A DNA stretch of 29,141 nucleotides. Origin: a virus. Position 1 is the stretch's first letter, and each line of letters starts with the position of its first letter. The notes beneath the pieces were generated by a model. The model was not told the DNA's origin and made no database searches. It worked only from the letters and a program-made list of their open reading frames with translations. A program made the position numbers and the translations under genes. Shown here piece by piece: positions 19,701 to 24,151 of this stretch. Where the stretch lies: IMG/VR virus record IMGVR_UViG_3300020473_000097, positions 1-29,141 of that record, one strand, 5' to 3'.

Positions 19701-19815
19701 TAAGTTTTCCAGGTTGTGACAATTGGTCAAGTGTTGAATTTAAAAATCTTCTATTTTTATCTGTTTGAAAGATTTGAGGTAATTGCTCTAATGTTCTGCG
19801 AGTAGTTGTTGCCAT
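4792..19815 (-). CDS. Giant multidomain baseplate-associated structural protein, 5007 aa
   Basis: One uninterrupted frame of 5,007 codons starts at an ATG sharing its A with the gp6 stop; GGAGG lies 12 bases upstream at 19828-19832. Modules in order: a conserved N-terminus (about residues 60-150, including KLVNFREYYWIPNGP); a cupredoxin-like domain (161-271); a long region with WRGIYKYFYDT and TPWEMLGF motifs (about 1090-1250); seven FG-GAP-like repeats (about 2169-2780); a GxGYTxxPTIT motif, a YHYH domain and a second such motif (about 3470-3790); GDGST modules (about 4040-4319 and 4896-4976); three tandem beta modules (about 4384-4706); and an EYSTKDGN/RRGTLGTG motif (about 4792-4869). No signal peptide, membrane segment or protease motif was seen. 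In T4 the gene after gp6 is gp7 (about 1,030 aa), a peripheral wedge protein. A comparable but much larger baseplate component is inferred from position; adhesion is a second possibility. Confidence 0.88.
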   Translation of the reverse strand: MATTTRRTLEQLPQIFQTDKNRRFLNSTLDQLSQPGKLTKVDGYVGSKTSKVFKSTDRYVKESTADRQDYQLEPATTYVDKNGNVEFSCDYLDLINQVKTYGGHTENTTDDINHSRMFQGESYSFAPPVDLDKLVNFREYYWIPNGPAPVLVDLQQPGGVSTFSVVNNARGGYTFNDDGITNPVITLYRGNTYRFEVNAPGHPFWIKTLNSLGTDDGVQGGYVNNNGAEQGTVEFEVPLLTDGSTTHPTVLYYQCQYHQAMHGTIIIRDLDETVVKPNVFAEVVNKKYYQSSNGVKFTNGLKVYFSGDLDPSDPVNRTGKQYYVEGVGKKIRLVDVDTIVNTYSELVTPIGSPWDENGTQEFDTFYWDAQDFYPGKQDYFTINRSSVDNNAWSRLNRWFHRDVIKDTAKYNSDSTSTILPYELDEAFRAKRPIIEFDADLQLHNHGAVAKDPIDLFDIAETDAFSNVKGQTLAFVDGVDLKDGDRVVFSADNDPDVRNKIWVVQYVTFASLDSTVSKKINLVEAEDSSVVQKDQCVLIKKGLNLEGLTYHFDGTNWIYSQQHLAINEAPKFELYDANGVVVSDNDTYSASDFQGSTIFAVNESDNGTFDTVYKKNITYASLGAQSDIQFDNNLASGFFQYADDQGKSLFTFFDTTFYRKNKTLEDFTYGNGWEKYYKTTDQWISDVQIVGDEKELFQIRSFTKAAFINDLTVRVFVNGRRVIEGKDYFLTRSDLDSTVRGDLFVQFFALRKAGDTITIKCKSTQSKNGFGKYEIPFNIERNGLNQRVPLFTLHEISDHVLSITDSHPNYEGIQPGAGNLRDLPVPKTYGERIMTHEGSMPLASFFLKDSKANFVTAMRYVGTEYARWKKSFLKMAVDLPFSGSIKDHVDTIIVEMGKSRTPTFPFYYDDMVGYGRDRSEIVYTIVDPDNEVYAINSVFDTSTLSKRALYVYYSDIYGQERQLVLGRDYIFDTKNSSIVMINPESQNFDIGGRFVIHDYNNTNGSYIPPTPAKLGLAQSSVPTIFADDTYQSLDSTAVRVIKGHDGSLTKTFGDLRDQLLLELELRIYNNLKVQMRDDFIPLTQEPGVYRKATGADSYTREEYNLVMDGEFYDWVGRNGVDYSSHTNYDDGNQFTWNYSQLGNSVDGEKLPGHWRGIYKYFYDTDTPHTTPWEMLGFKEKPTWWENRYGPAPYTRGNTTLWDDLATGHIHKGPRSSSKNLTFRRPGLLNNIPVDDNGNLTAPRDAGTIKGSSTNISQRSGSWKYGDHGPAETAWRRSSEYCFAKTMACALLYPAKFFGETFDVSRLVTNSAGQLVYKSSGRFMEPSKLVFPYIDENGDGSVNRTAGYINIISNYVRAINGNTVNDIQTPVHNLSIRLMYKMAGFTNKTNLKIISGSTSPLSTARSIFIPEENYRIFMNKSTPITTVNYSAVIVQRVEMDDSSAGYEISGYNQAERYFKVLPSKQNNNSTSITVGGATEAFQDWVSGGFYAKDAVVRYINVFYRAKRDIPSSTNFDINFWTNMGSTLPVRGGVRAQLFKDFDPVPEIVPYGKRYRNVEDIFDFIISYGRYLESVGFEFDSMTPDINEPADFLLSGKEFLFWTQQNWRAGTTITLSPSAYELRYKNTSGVVDSLVNQYRPYSVLNQNGLAVATKDISTIRENGVFTVKTNPDSTGLYNITLDIVQKEHALLFDNKTVFNDILLDAAIGFRQPRLFIRGFKTDDWNGDMYSPGFVFDEARVDSWEQYKDYDIGTVVKFQGKNYAVKTKHTSNENFDATKFVFKEEPPKSQLLPNLDYKADQFRDFYELESDNFDAEQQKLAQHLVGYQTRSYLENLDLDETTQYKFYQGFIKEKGTIDAVTKLLNAQVSDTANYSIFEEWAFRVGLFGGHRIQKMLEFVVDESKGAEQVVPVELLDGATNYITGSNSVQVRPDDMYSADTDYVGFPFSTYPETKTLREIFKYEVAGYVREDQVDATVVTSAELIDLDTANFKNGSLIWVGTFKDNPNKPNNNSWDVLRVTETDIRITDYKVVNDTTVTFTTTVPHGLTSKDYVFISGMLPEIDGVYQVKEELDSTFSQKGFSVDWNRPYVPTDPAGGDSSAGLLFTFDSIRIKDTSGVAQATPPLGWKDGDRVFVDNNWEGTPTKWEVLQKQSPYTDQTGQLILRPNGNRSNVKFGSVVVSPSKYLAAASVMVGAPGDANGGKVYIFGRPIGEKSSLQALREITTPIPNKVGAVFGNDDEFGKAIATNDNGTVMVVGAPNSKDIVKIILTGDAGDSTDYILDTFYPIGVTVTGSDTGATGTVMNYREYNTEDSTVIQPVIYVKNNGSTNFAVGEQLVSPDSGVTRIKDIDNADNTAQGSVVIYTLQDNSYQVKDIIASPEGLSNEEFGAGVAVSDDGNYIFVGAPGHNNQRGCIYVYSFKQDFSTEQYDFLTQITPDQAVNGLRFGEIIKTNTNGTTLIVSCPKADNPRGDSTASAGNVFIYARGTNTTSDFKRVQILTEGESDFSTKPIAGNRFGHSMDISADGEYLFVSSVEASDTFENQGKVYVYKIEQTKLLSDGTTTSWTLPFKGSYSDIDDSTTRTDTFWMTVDGEILNPNDGSTSRYYSLDDSSNTVYININDDPIQPEQVVQSNRYVLQQTLIAEVPKANGGFGAFISANADGTEIGIASDKGDQKVFTTFDVRFRGDDSTRSDGSTTTYDFSTTFDKGATRFTTTISETGKVEMFRRYNDFYLKDQDITSLDVKTGDGWGDALSVQEDFVFVGAPGLEIVLNDSTIIDAGLVKEYARVGDLVYGWTTDGYAGSTNVDGSVGTAELVNPYRITKNYLFDKATSKTVQFLDWIDPAKGKLPGAAAQEIKYECPWDPAIYTIGNDTVTVQETRSWGEKQVGELWWDLEDTKFQYYEQFNNNYKKNKWGALFPGTKIKVYEWVESDLLPQNYRTISESTAGPALGVTGIPKYDNTVYVERSKFNNRKGIFETKYYFWVDRPTTVPNAPGRSISAERVARLIESPLTTGYAYVGVTGSNELFYANCRAFLSGTDTVAHIEYKSTDADVDEHAEWQLMAEGDPNSLPPDSLTEKLIDSLIGYDKYAQVVPDRDISESRKYGIETKPERQSMFVNRAGATEAFFIEVNKILAKYKFAQGYDLSKFKRFDPFPSETLKEFNEKVSSFAELSYINTDTVGDKYKVLVTKDETANSFWSLYEWQGFGEDSSGQALGWKRVKTQSFDTRIYWDFKNWYAEGYSDETAPSYTVSTVDKVPTVPAIPGDTVKITRALNGKFELRLKTETGFDTVGLEDGTITINETAYAYSEGAIGYDSGTYDASNYDQEPTVEIRNLVEGVVKDLLVEELGSEWNQLWFTMVRRILSEQKYVDWVLRTGFLKINNTYSTLNTDFEYKNDPIDYVLNYINEVKPLHSQVRDYTVNYSQLETMGMDLTDFDIPPYYDIVQGKIISPRFDTYPAKFSENPYKIFADNYHRYVNEITISDGGAGYTEAPTITFSGGTQNIPNVYFNSELVTNFYSVYHFWVKSDGLPAHAIGENLELVSARAKKHNYQFKIKITPEVRTNKTEAIGYVGVATNGVPFHSAKGNEINTTIDSTTMYKDEWLDRKSAGFIDSSNARMNADENRKYYYLADPGLLYTKSASTHSALIGWAFDGHPIYGAYAYSSALDATSSIKLMKSSYRLKSGTRADGSAYNGTFTDDYEYVDGLGDLDQYNGRTCVTPEFTAGTYAYFVTLDDDLTPEYPYIVGPQFYGVPQSQTYTEQNRYGAFIDVDEVKLDTASQATATAIVSAGEVSRVIVNNTGSGYTQTPTITVSGGGTGVTRTARLYPKLINGKIREFDTTLAFDRIKGTNDLTTKNIVDWEINTAFTTDQNVRFDNRIYKVTSNFTSSNTFDDTNLERWHAADRIFAYYTPGVGMPGLMGDGSSSPESYSQLMSGLEYGGVQVRSITFDTGSNYDIGSGFDAGKYDAGVISDDTDTYADYDTKLEGGKFSTDIGTRPEEIIVQGDEFAGNEFSTYAPEEVVPGITFDTVDIQVYSKPADGGPLVDINTYLGDGSTTTFALSLLPQSDEAIFVYKNNHLLDNIHDSTATHFTIDYPNKTITFTTAPAVNDYIMIQTFSTGGANVINQTTATGDGSTTVFNVAGSISRVGRAYVTVNGAKTTVTISDAGDSSSVNLTFSSAPVANSVIQILLTDTTTKTFNEVKTETFLFDGSTENYVLQSPPSSAPPFHSAAIVTRNNLRLVPPDTAYFTGDGSTRIFDIPTDPAERQNIVQGDIEAHINGIRQQVNADWTYDASTFQVTFSGTPVEGDAIAITTKSGHDYTIDSTSLNLNVDQGGFTAGDVIKVTTFSNHDEMHIETQTFSGVKNTAAFYGANNFAGEVLNVGTGGKTIDSFNTTSKKAVQYQISAVGSDGNTQIETLTVLSDGTNVFLSSLGRVFTDTTKTIEYSASISGSEVSITGTTTSGTADVRFWQTHLDESTVAASGINEAVIAVDMNDSTATVIDSTTNNTNQATYFYYAKGDVDGHESGYVTFHFDGTNANTTHYGILNTTATQFMTFTGAMSGSTAQLKANTDDPTTLLRLYRIALSSTTSTFQDEGTKFFAPQTVDGSGVTLDSIPQGQTTDKYQSAIYYYSAIIGGGGDRETGILTLAANGLTANLNQFGILSSNEPTSASLLTFSASVSGGNAVLSCAETSSGTASITLYRVGYDQALQIEQQESNTYTMSNIISNTNYLWVTYNGERLIQGVDFSVEDDSKTINIPTPRFITDGSSVDRVVVTAISTDKLAPATGFRIFKDILDRYHYKRIAKANITELSSPLLISDTTISVRDGSVLATPSTTYPGVVFIDKERIEYSTKDGNTLSNIRRGTLGTGAKANYPSGTEVVDASTNQTIPNSGDAITTDTYTGDGSTTFFDMTTQPAEADEVTVFVGGIRLRRLNDDSSANYTIGGDSARGITFTSAPASGRTIKIQHKTGRIWYDQGTDPASATNAKGMQNATTVPAKFLLEGESRLPK
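4890..7700 (-). repeat. Dispersed GDGST beta modules in the giant protein C-terminus
   Basis: Modules start with GDGSTTTF or a close variant (GDGSTTVF, FDGSTENY, GDGSTRIF, GDGSTTFF). Most continue with a strand carrying V/I-x-V-N/G-G-x-R/K/H and an xTFTSAP-like turn, ending in a hydrophobic strand. They lie near 7700-7485, 7450-7255, 7215-6860 (two starts) and 5130-4890. The same module is frequent in phage tail-fibre proteins. It wraps around the three tandem modules described separately. Confidence 0.6.
5700..6665 (-). repeat. Three tandem beta modules in the giant protein (residues about 4384-4706)
   Basis: Three consecutive units of about 80-95 residues share one layout: an aromatic strand (VQYQISAV, ATYFYYAKG, SAIYYYSAI), a Glu-Thr/Ser-Gly turn, a strand ending near DGTN or LAANG, a YGIL/FGIL-type strand, an F/Y-x-A/G-x-[MVI]-SG turn and a closing strand (VRFWQTHL, LRLYRIAL, ITLYRVGY). 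Identity between units is low, so this is old duplication visible only at protein level. Units lie near 6665-6385, 6310-6075 and 5990-5700. Confidence 0.6.
8566..9228 (-). other. YHYH domain in the giant protein (about residues 3530-3750)
   Basis: The hallmarks of the YHYH family are present in order: GVATNGVPFHS, then LIGWAFDGHPIYGAYAYS about 70 residues later, and a closing NGRTCVTPEFTAGTYAYFVT with PYIVGPQFYG. The family occurs in bacterial secreted proteins and marine phage structural proteins; its function is not established. Confidence 0.75.
11475..13310 (-). repeat. Seven FG-GAP-like repeats in the giant protein (beta-propeller)
   Basis: Seven degenerate units share the layout FG-x-A-x(2-4)-D/N-x-D/N-G-x(3)-V/F-V-G-A-P followed by G-x-V-Y-V/I-Y. 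Approximate unit positions on the minus strand are 13310-13200, 13125-13045, 12680-12570, 12505-12375, 12290-12180, 11890-11795 and 11590-11475. The clearest unit reads FGAGVAVSDDGNYIFVGAPG. Seven is the blade number of integrin-alpha-type propellers. Units 4-6 have lost GAP but keep FG and the Asp/Asn-Gly turn; insertions separate several units. Confidence 0.75.
19003..19335 (-). other. Cupredoxin-like domain in the giant protein (residues 161-271)
   Basis: The segment shows the order of a blue-copper domain: a beta strand ending in NTYRFEV, a first His in NAPGHPFW (H202), more strands, then LYYQCQYHQAMHGTI. The last part gives C255, H258 and M261, the C-x2-H-x2-M spacing known from amicyanin. 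Together with H202 this is the complete type 1 ligand set. The residues are seen directly; the fold and copper binding are inferred. Confidence 0.75.
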
Positions 19816-22800
19816 TAATATCCGGAACCTCCACTACCTGACGATGTTGATGTTGTCGTTGTTGTAGTGGTGCCGGATGTTGTTGTTGCAGTAGACACTG
19901 ACGTTCCTGTGGCAGAAGTTACTGCTTCTGTGCCTGAGGCTCCAGTTGTAGATGTTACAACTGCTCCTGTGGCTTGTAAGTTTGTTGCAGTAAGTTTGTC
20001 TATTATTTCAACATTATCAACAGTTGCACCACTGATAAAAATTTCATCAGCATTGGCTCTTATTTCAAACAAAGAACCAAAGAAGTTATCTGCACTCTTA
20101 GGCACAATAACCACTGATGCTATGTTTGGAGCCAACACACCGTGAATATAAGTGGCAAGTTCTGTAAAATAGAACGTGTCACCAAAGTTCCAGTTATCTA
20201 AGATGAAATAATCATTAATAGCCGCTATGACTGATGATTTTATTTCGTTGTCTGTCAACACTAGATCAGGATTTTTGACAACTTTGAATGTTGCTTGTAA
20301 ATCATCTTCTGCTTTGGAACCGAATAATAATCTATATTTGATTGGAACAAATATAATGTCGTCTGATATGGCACGTTTTGTGGAAAGTTCTTTCAAATAT
20401 GCAGTGGTGAGTGTCTCAACTGTTGGTGCCCCTGGTTCTGCACCTTCTTGTCCGCCATCTATCCACTGTCTATAATCTGTGTCATATGCTTTTGTTAAAG
20501 TATAAATTTCTTGCAAGTTACTCACACTAGGATCTATTCTTCTATCCTTTGGTGCTCCATGTTTGTATTGATAAATCAAGTCTGCCCTGCCCAGTCTTGC
20601 AATATAATCAGTGTTTGTTTCTAATAATCCAGTTGTAGAATTATATTGTTTTACTGCATCTTCAGTTTCATGGAAAAAATAAAACAGTTGTCCATCTTCA
20701 AAATCACTTGGTGAACTTATTTCAGATTCACGTTCACGCACAACAAAATTGTCTGTGGTGTAATCAAACTGATTGAATCCATTGCCTATATTTTTTTTGA
20801 AGAAAATATATTTTTCTGTTGGATTTCGATTTGGATTCACAACTGATGTGAATGAATCAGGATCATCTAGTGCGCCATCATCATCTGTGTCTAAAAATCC
20901 TATTTTCATTTTTCTAGTGTCGTTGTAACCATCTAAATCTACAGCATTTCCTACTATTTCAAAATTGTAATCCTGTGTAAGTGTAGTTGAATCTGGCCCA
21001 GAATTGGATTTAAGAATTTTGATAAGATCTTTTACTGTTCTTCCTGTTTGTGAATCATAAATTTTTGTTGTTTCATCAAAATAAAATCTATTTTTTTCTT
21101 TGCTTTCAAATAGATATTCAAGATTTCTGTATGTTACTGTGTATGTTTCTCCATCGGAAGTAAATTTAAAGAACCATGAAGCATCTTTATTAGCACTTGT
21201 AGTGTCCCCAGCAAAAGAAGTGGCAAAAATATTACTTGATGATAAATTTACACTTGTAATAGTTTGATATGTGCCTCCACCTGTCACATCTTGATCATAT
21301 CGCAGTCCAAAGTTTAAATGTTGTTCCACTAATCCTATTATTTCTGTTTCTTGTGATGTGGTCAAAGCAGTCTGAATAGGATATACTATTTCAGTCAACT
21401 GTGCATTGTTAGGAACAATATCTGCAAGAGTGATTGGACCAGTACCATCTAACAAATTTCCTACACCCTGATTACTACCATCACCAACTACCTTTGTAAC
21501 TTTGGTCCATAAAACTTCTGTACCGTCTGTAGATGAACTAGTTAGTGTGCCATCTGGTTTAAAAAATTGCCCTGATGGTGGTATAAATTTAAGAAGTGAT
21601 CCAACTATTACATATTTCAAATTTGTTGTGCTTGATTCACCGGTGGACAATGGACCTTCTTCAAAGAAGTACCCAGTTGATGTGTTTGTACCTTTTGTTG
21701 TTAGGTTCCATTTTCTACTTGTACCACCTGACTTTCTTGCAAATTCACTTAGATAAAAATTATACAAACTCTTTCCTGCCAGTAGCGGATTCAACGTGTT
21801 TCTTAAAAAAGATAGTATTTCACTAGAACTTGTAAATGTAAATGTAGTGGTTGGATTGGATTTTTGCAAGTAAATCAAACCATCATCTAAAACTAATGAT
21901 GTTGCTGAAAAGGCACCAGTAACATCTTTCAAATCATAATATCTGCTAGTACCACTTATGGCTCTGTTGACAGATCTAACCTTAGCAATGCTTTGATTAA
22001 TTGTTAGTGGTACAACTTGATAATCCTCTCCAGTAATCATTCTATCACTGGTGTAGTAACTTTGTGGAGCCAAAACTTTAATGGATGCATTTGTTTCTGC
22101 CGTAGTTGCATTTGATATAGTTTGTTGTAGACTTGCACTAAAACTTAAAGTATGATTTTGCCCATCTGCGTTTACATAAGGAATATCTACAGTAATGTCT
22201 TGCATGTCTCCCGGCACTATTTGATATTGAAGTCCATTACTTGTTCTGTAGTAGGATCTGAAGTTGCCAATTGGAATATTACCAAATGTACCATCAGCAA
22301 AAGTCAAATCAACTTGATCATTGGCTTTTGTCACTGCGGTATACACATTTCTATTGTTCACTGCCACTGAATTGTAAATCACATTGTTGCCTGCGATGCT
22401 AGGAATTTTGGTCCATTGTGTGTCCAACAAACCTGAATCTGTCAAACTGTACAACCATACATCATTGTCATTTATGTTATCATATGGCAAATTAACAATT
22501 TGGTTAGATGTAGATTCTTGAATATTGAAATCGACACTACCTAAACTACCTTGTTTGAAATACAAAAAGAATCCAGTGTTTGCAGAACCAAAACCAGCAC
22601 CATCATTTTTGTAAATCATTGAAAAATTGTTTGATGGAATCGGTGATTCTTCATATATAAAATCTTCTCCTAAGAATGTTGCTGGCACAATTTCAAATGG
22701 CATAGTGATTCCATTTACGTTTCTTGTAAATGTGAACAATGGCACATCATTGTTAGAAGTGGCTAGTTTGTACTGTTCTGTGGCTATGTTACCAATAGTT

Positions 22801-23330
22801 CCTGACAAAATTGGTCTACCAAATTTTTGTCCTGAAGCCAAAGCGGCGTTGAATATTACTGTGAACTGCTCTAAAAAGTTTGAATTTGCGGCATCGTTCC
22901 ACACAATGGCTGTGTTTGCTAAATCAATGCCTCCTGAATCTGTTACATTTTCTGTTGTGGCAATTGATGTGACTTTTAAAAAGCCAGTGGCATTTTGATT
23001 TCTTTTAGGAGCATAACTTAACAGTCTAGCAAGTCGCAAAATAGACTCACGTCTTGATGCTGTATCAATAAAATTTTCTCTTGCATTAAGATCAACTCTG
23101 AAAGAAATTGCTTGTGCCGTGTATGCTATCAAGTCAATCAGTGCTATGTATTCTGAAGATTCAATATAATCATTAAAAGTTTCTGGATAATTTTCCTTCA
23201 AATAAGCAATCATAGTTCTTCTTATGGTGTCAAAATCATAAGAAGTGAAATCAGCCTTTTTGAAAGTTTGATAAATTTTGGTCCAATCCTGGTTGACCAA
23301 TAAACTATTTTGACGTTCTGTTGAACTCAT
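19815..23330 (-). CDS. 6: Baseplate wedge protein gp6
   Basis: gp6 dimers link neighbouring wedges into the continuous inner ring of the T4-type baseplate. The N-terminal 110 residues carry the strongly conserved marine gp6 text, including DFTSYDFDTIRRTM, SSEYIALIDLIAYTAQ and the ARENF and RRESILRLARLLSY segments. A central part (VPLTINQSIAKVRSVNRA) and a C-terminal gpJ-like region also fit. At 1,171 aa it is much longer than T4 gp6 (about 660 aa). The last 50 residues form a Thr/Ser/Gly tail (STATTTSGTTTTTTTS) ending in GGSGY. It follows the only exact late-promoter match in the window; AAAGG at 23337-23341 lies 6 bases before the ATG. Its TAA overlaps the start of the giant gene, so the two are probably coupled in amount. 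Confidence 0.94.
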   Translation of the reverse strand: MSSTERQNSLLVNQDWTKIYQTFKKADFTSYDFDTIRRTMIAYLKENYPETFNDYIESSEYIALIDLIAYTAQAISFRVDLNARENFIDTASRRESILRLARLLSYAPKRNQNATGFLKVTSIATTENVTDSGGIDLANTAIVWNDAANSNFLEQFTVIFNAALASGQKFGRPILSGTIGNIATEQYKLATSNNDVPLFTFTRNVNGITMPFEIVPATFLGEDFIYEESPIPSNNFSMIYKNDGAGFGSANTGFFLYFKQGSLGSVDFNIQESTSNQIVNLPYDNINDNDVWLYSLTDSGLLDTQWTKIPSIAGNNVIYNSVAVNNRNVYTAVTKANDQVDLTFADGTFGNIPIGNFRSYYRTSNGLQYQIVPGDMQDITVDIPYVNADGQNHTLSFSASLQQTISNATTAETNASIKVLAPQSYYTSDRMITGEDYQVVPLTINQSIAKVRSVNRAISGTSRYYDLKDVTGAFSATSLVLDDGLIYLQKSNPTTTFTFTSSSEILSFLRNTLNPLLAGKSLYNFYLSEFARKSGGTSRKWNLTTKGTNTSTGYFFEEGPLSTGESSTTNLKYVIVGSLLKFIPPSGQFFKPDGTLTSSSTDGTEVLWTKVTKVVGDGSNQGVGNLLDGTGPITLADIVPNNAQLTEIVYPIQTALTTSQETEIIGLVEQHLNFGLRYDQDVTGGGTYQTITSVNLSSSNIFATSFAGDTTSANKDASWFFKFTSDGETYTVTYRNLEYLFESKEKNRFYFDETTKIYDSQTGRTVKDLIKILKSNSGPDSTTLTQDYNFEIVGNAVDLDGYNDTRKMKIGFLDTDDDGALDDPDSFTSVVNPNRNPTEKYIFFKKNIGNGFNQFDYTTDNFVVRERESEISSPSDFEDGQLFYFFHETEDAVKQYNSTTGLLETNTDYIARLGRADLIYQYKHGAPKDRRIDPSVSNLQEIYTLTKAYDTDYRQWIDGGQEGAEPGAPTVETLTTAYLKELSTKRAISDDIIFVPIKYRLLFGSKAEDDLQATFKVVKNPDLVLTDNEIKSSVIAAINDYFILDNWNFGDTFYFTELATYIHGVLAPNIASVVIVPKSADNFFGSLFEIRANADEIFISGATVDNVEIIDKLTATNLQATGAVVTSTTGASGTEAVTSATGTSVSTATTTSGTTTTTTTSTSSGSGGSGY

Positions 23331-23355
23331 TAGGAACCTTTATATTATATGAAAA

Positions 23356-23363
23356 TATTTATA
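23356..23363 (-). promoter_or_regulatory. T4-type late promoter TATAAATA ahead of gene 6
   Basis: The minus strand reads TATAAATA exactly, the sequence recognised in T4-like phages by the gp55 late sigma factor with gp33 and the sliding clamp. It ends 25 bases before the gp6 ATG, so initiation about six bases downstream would leave a leader of roughly 20 nt that still contains the Shine-Dalgarno. I found no other exact match on this strand between genes. Promoter activity is inferred. Confidence 0.7.
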
Positions 23364-23368
23364 CGTTT

Positions 23369-23387
23369 TTATAATGTGCTATTATAA
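23369..23387. repeat. AT-only inverted repeat after gene 25
   Basis: TTATAAT and ATTATAA are perfect reverse complements separated by five bases (gtgct on the plus strand), directly after the gene 25 stop. The stem is only A-T pairs and no T-run follows in the direction of transcription, so it is a poor terminator. It could be a weak 3' hairpin or protein site, or chance in AT-rich DNA. Confidence 0.35.
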
Positions 23388-23855
23388 TTAGTAGCCTGCT
23401 GATGTGGTTGGACTCATGCTACTTGACACACTCAAAGACTGTGTTTCATCAAAATTAAGTGCCAATTGCTCCTGTACATTAAGTTGTCTGTACAAAACAC
23501 TCATTGTAATTTGCAAACCATGTTCAAAATAATCTACATCAACACTTTCAAGTTCAACTCTAGGATCTTGATTGATAATATTTTGCACATCTGCAACAAT
23601 GGCATCGCTGGTTGCCTGTGTGTTTGGCTCAAATATAGAATCCCATATGATTGTGCCAACTTCCGGATTTTCAAGTTTTTCACCTTTGCGTATGTTAAAG
23701 TGATTCAATAAGTCTGCTCTTACAAGTTCATAATCATACAGAGCAACATCTTGAAAATCACGACCAACTGTTGAAAATCCTTTGAATAATTGCGTCCTTT
23801 TTTCATTTGTACTTTGTAAAGGCCGTCTTTGATTGGAATATGTTACTTTTGCCAT
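23388..23855 (-). CDS. 25: Baseplate wedge / sheath initiator gp25
   Basis: This is a 155-aa member of the GPW/gp25 family, which sits on the inner baseplate and starts sheath polymerisation. The family signature is present: GTIIWDSIFEPN near the middle and then QDPRVELESVDVDY, matching the conserved FEP and PRV-L elements. The ATG at 23855 (MAKVTYSNQRRP) is preferred over an in-frame ATG at 23909. The latter would add 18 unrelated residues and overlap the PAAR gene, while the chosen start lies 8 bases after the PAAR stop with AGGG 11 bases upstream. The C-terminus is Ser/Thr-rich and ends in TSAGY, similar in style to the GGSGY end of gp6. Confidence 0.94.
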   Translation of the reverse strand: MAKVTYSNQRRPLQSTNEKRTQLFKGFSTVGRDFQDVALYDYELVRADLLNHFNIRKGEKLENPEVGTIIWDSIFEPNTQATSDAIVADVQNIINQDPRVELESVDVDYFEHGLQITMSVLYRQLNVQEQLALNFDETQSLSVSSSMSPTTSAGY

Positions 23856-23863
23856 ACTAATAT

Positions 23864-24151
23864 TTACCCTGCAAATACTTTGCTTGATCCAGCCGCAACT
23901 GATGTACAACCTGATATACCATCACCTATTCGGCCACAACCTTTTGTATCAATAAAAACTTTGCTCGACCCTGTGGCAATAGGGGCCGCGTGTGAAGGAC
24001 AAGGGATTGGCGGTAACAAGTGTGAAGTGTTATTGTCGCCTTGACGAGATATACCTATACCGTCAGCAAACACCTTACTAGAACCTGCCGCCCTAGTCAT
24101 GCCTGAGCAATGTGCAACATCGGCATCGCCTATTCTTGTGACTGCTGGCAT
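23864..24151 (-). CDS. PAAR-domain spike-tip protein (gp5.4-like)
   Basis: The 95-aa product is a full PAAR domain, the small metal-stabilised cone that caps the gp5/VgrG spike and is first to touch the host. Three RxGD turns are each followed five residues after the Asp by a likely metal ligand: R6-IGD with H14, R36-QGD with H44, and R74-IGD with C82. That matches the two-His-one-Cys site expected of the family. GSSKVF is repeated three times (residues 23-28, 61-66, 88-93), revealing the internal pseudo-symmetry. The start overlaps the stop of the 64-aa gene by one base and has a GGGGAG-type ribosome-binding site. The spike gene lies two genes upstream, as expected for its partner. No C-terminal effector extension is present. 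Confidence 0.95.
   Translation of the reverse strand: MPAVTRIGDADVAHCSGMTRAAGSSKVFADGIGISRQGDNNTSHLLPPIPCPSHAAPIATGSSKVFIDTKGCGRIGDGISGCTSVAAGSSKVFAG

Larger units (their letters stand above)
23331..23387 (-). promoter_or_regulatory. Promoter-bearing gap between gene 25 and gene 6
   Basis: This is the largest gap between genes in the window. Read on the minus strand it contains, in order, a 7-bp AT inverted repeat, an exact TATAAATA, an AT-rich spacer and AAAGG before the gp6 ATG. Confidence 0.7.

Noticed and set aside
23856-23909. Upstream in-frame extension of gp25 starting MYISCGWIKQS
   Set aside because: It would overlap the PAAR gene by 46 bases, and the extra residues do not belong to the gp25 family; the start at 23855 fits the spacing and the conserved N-terminus.
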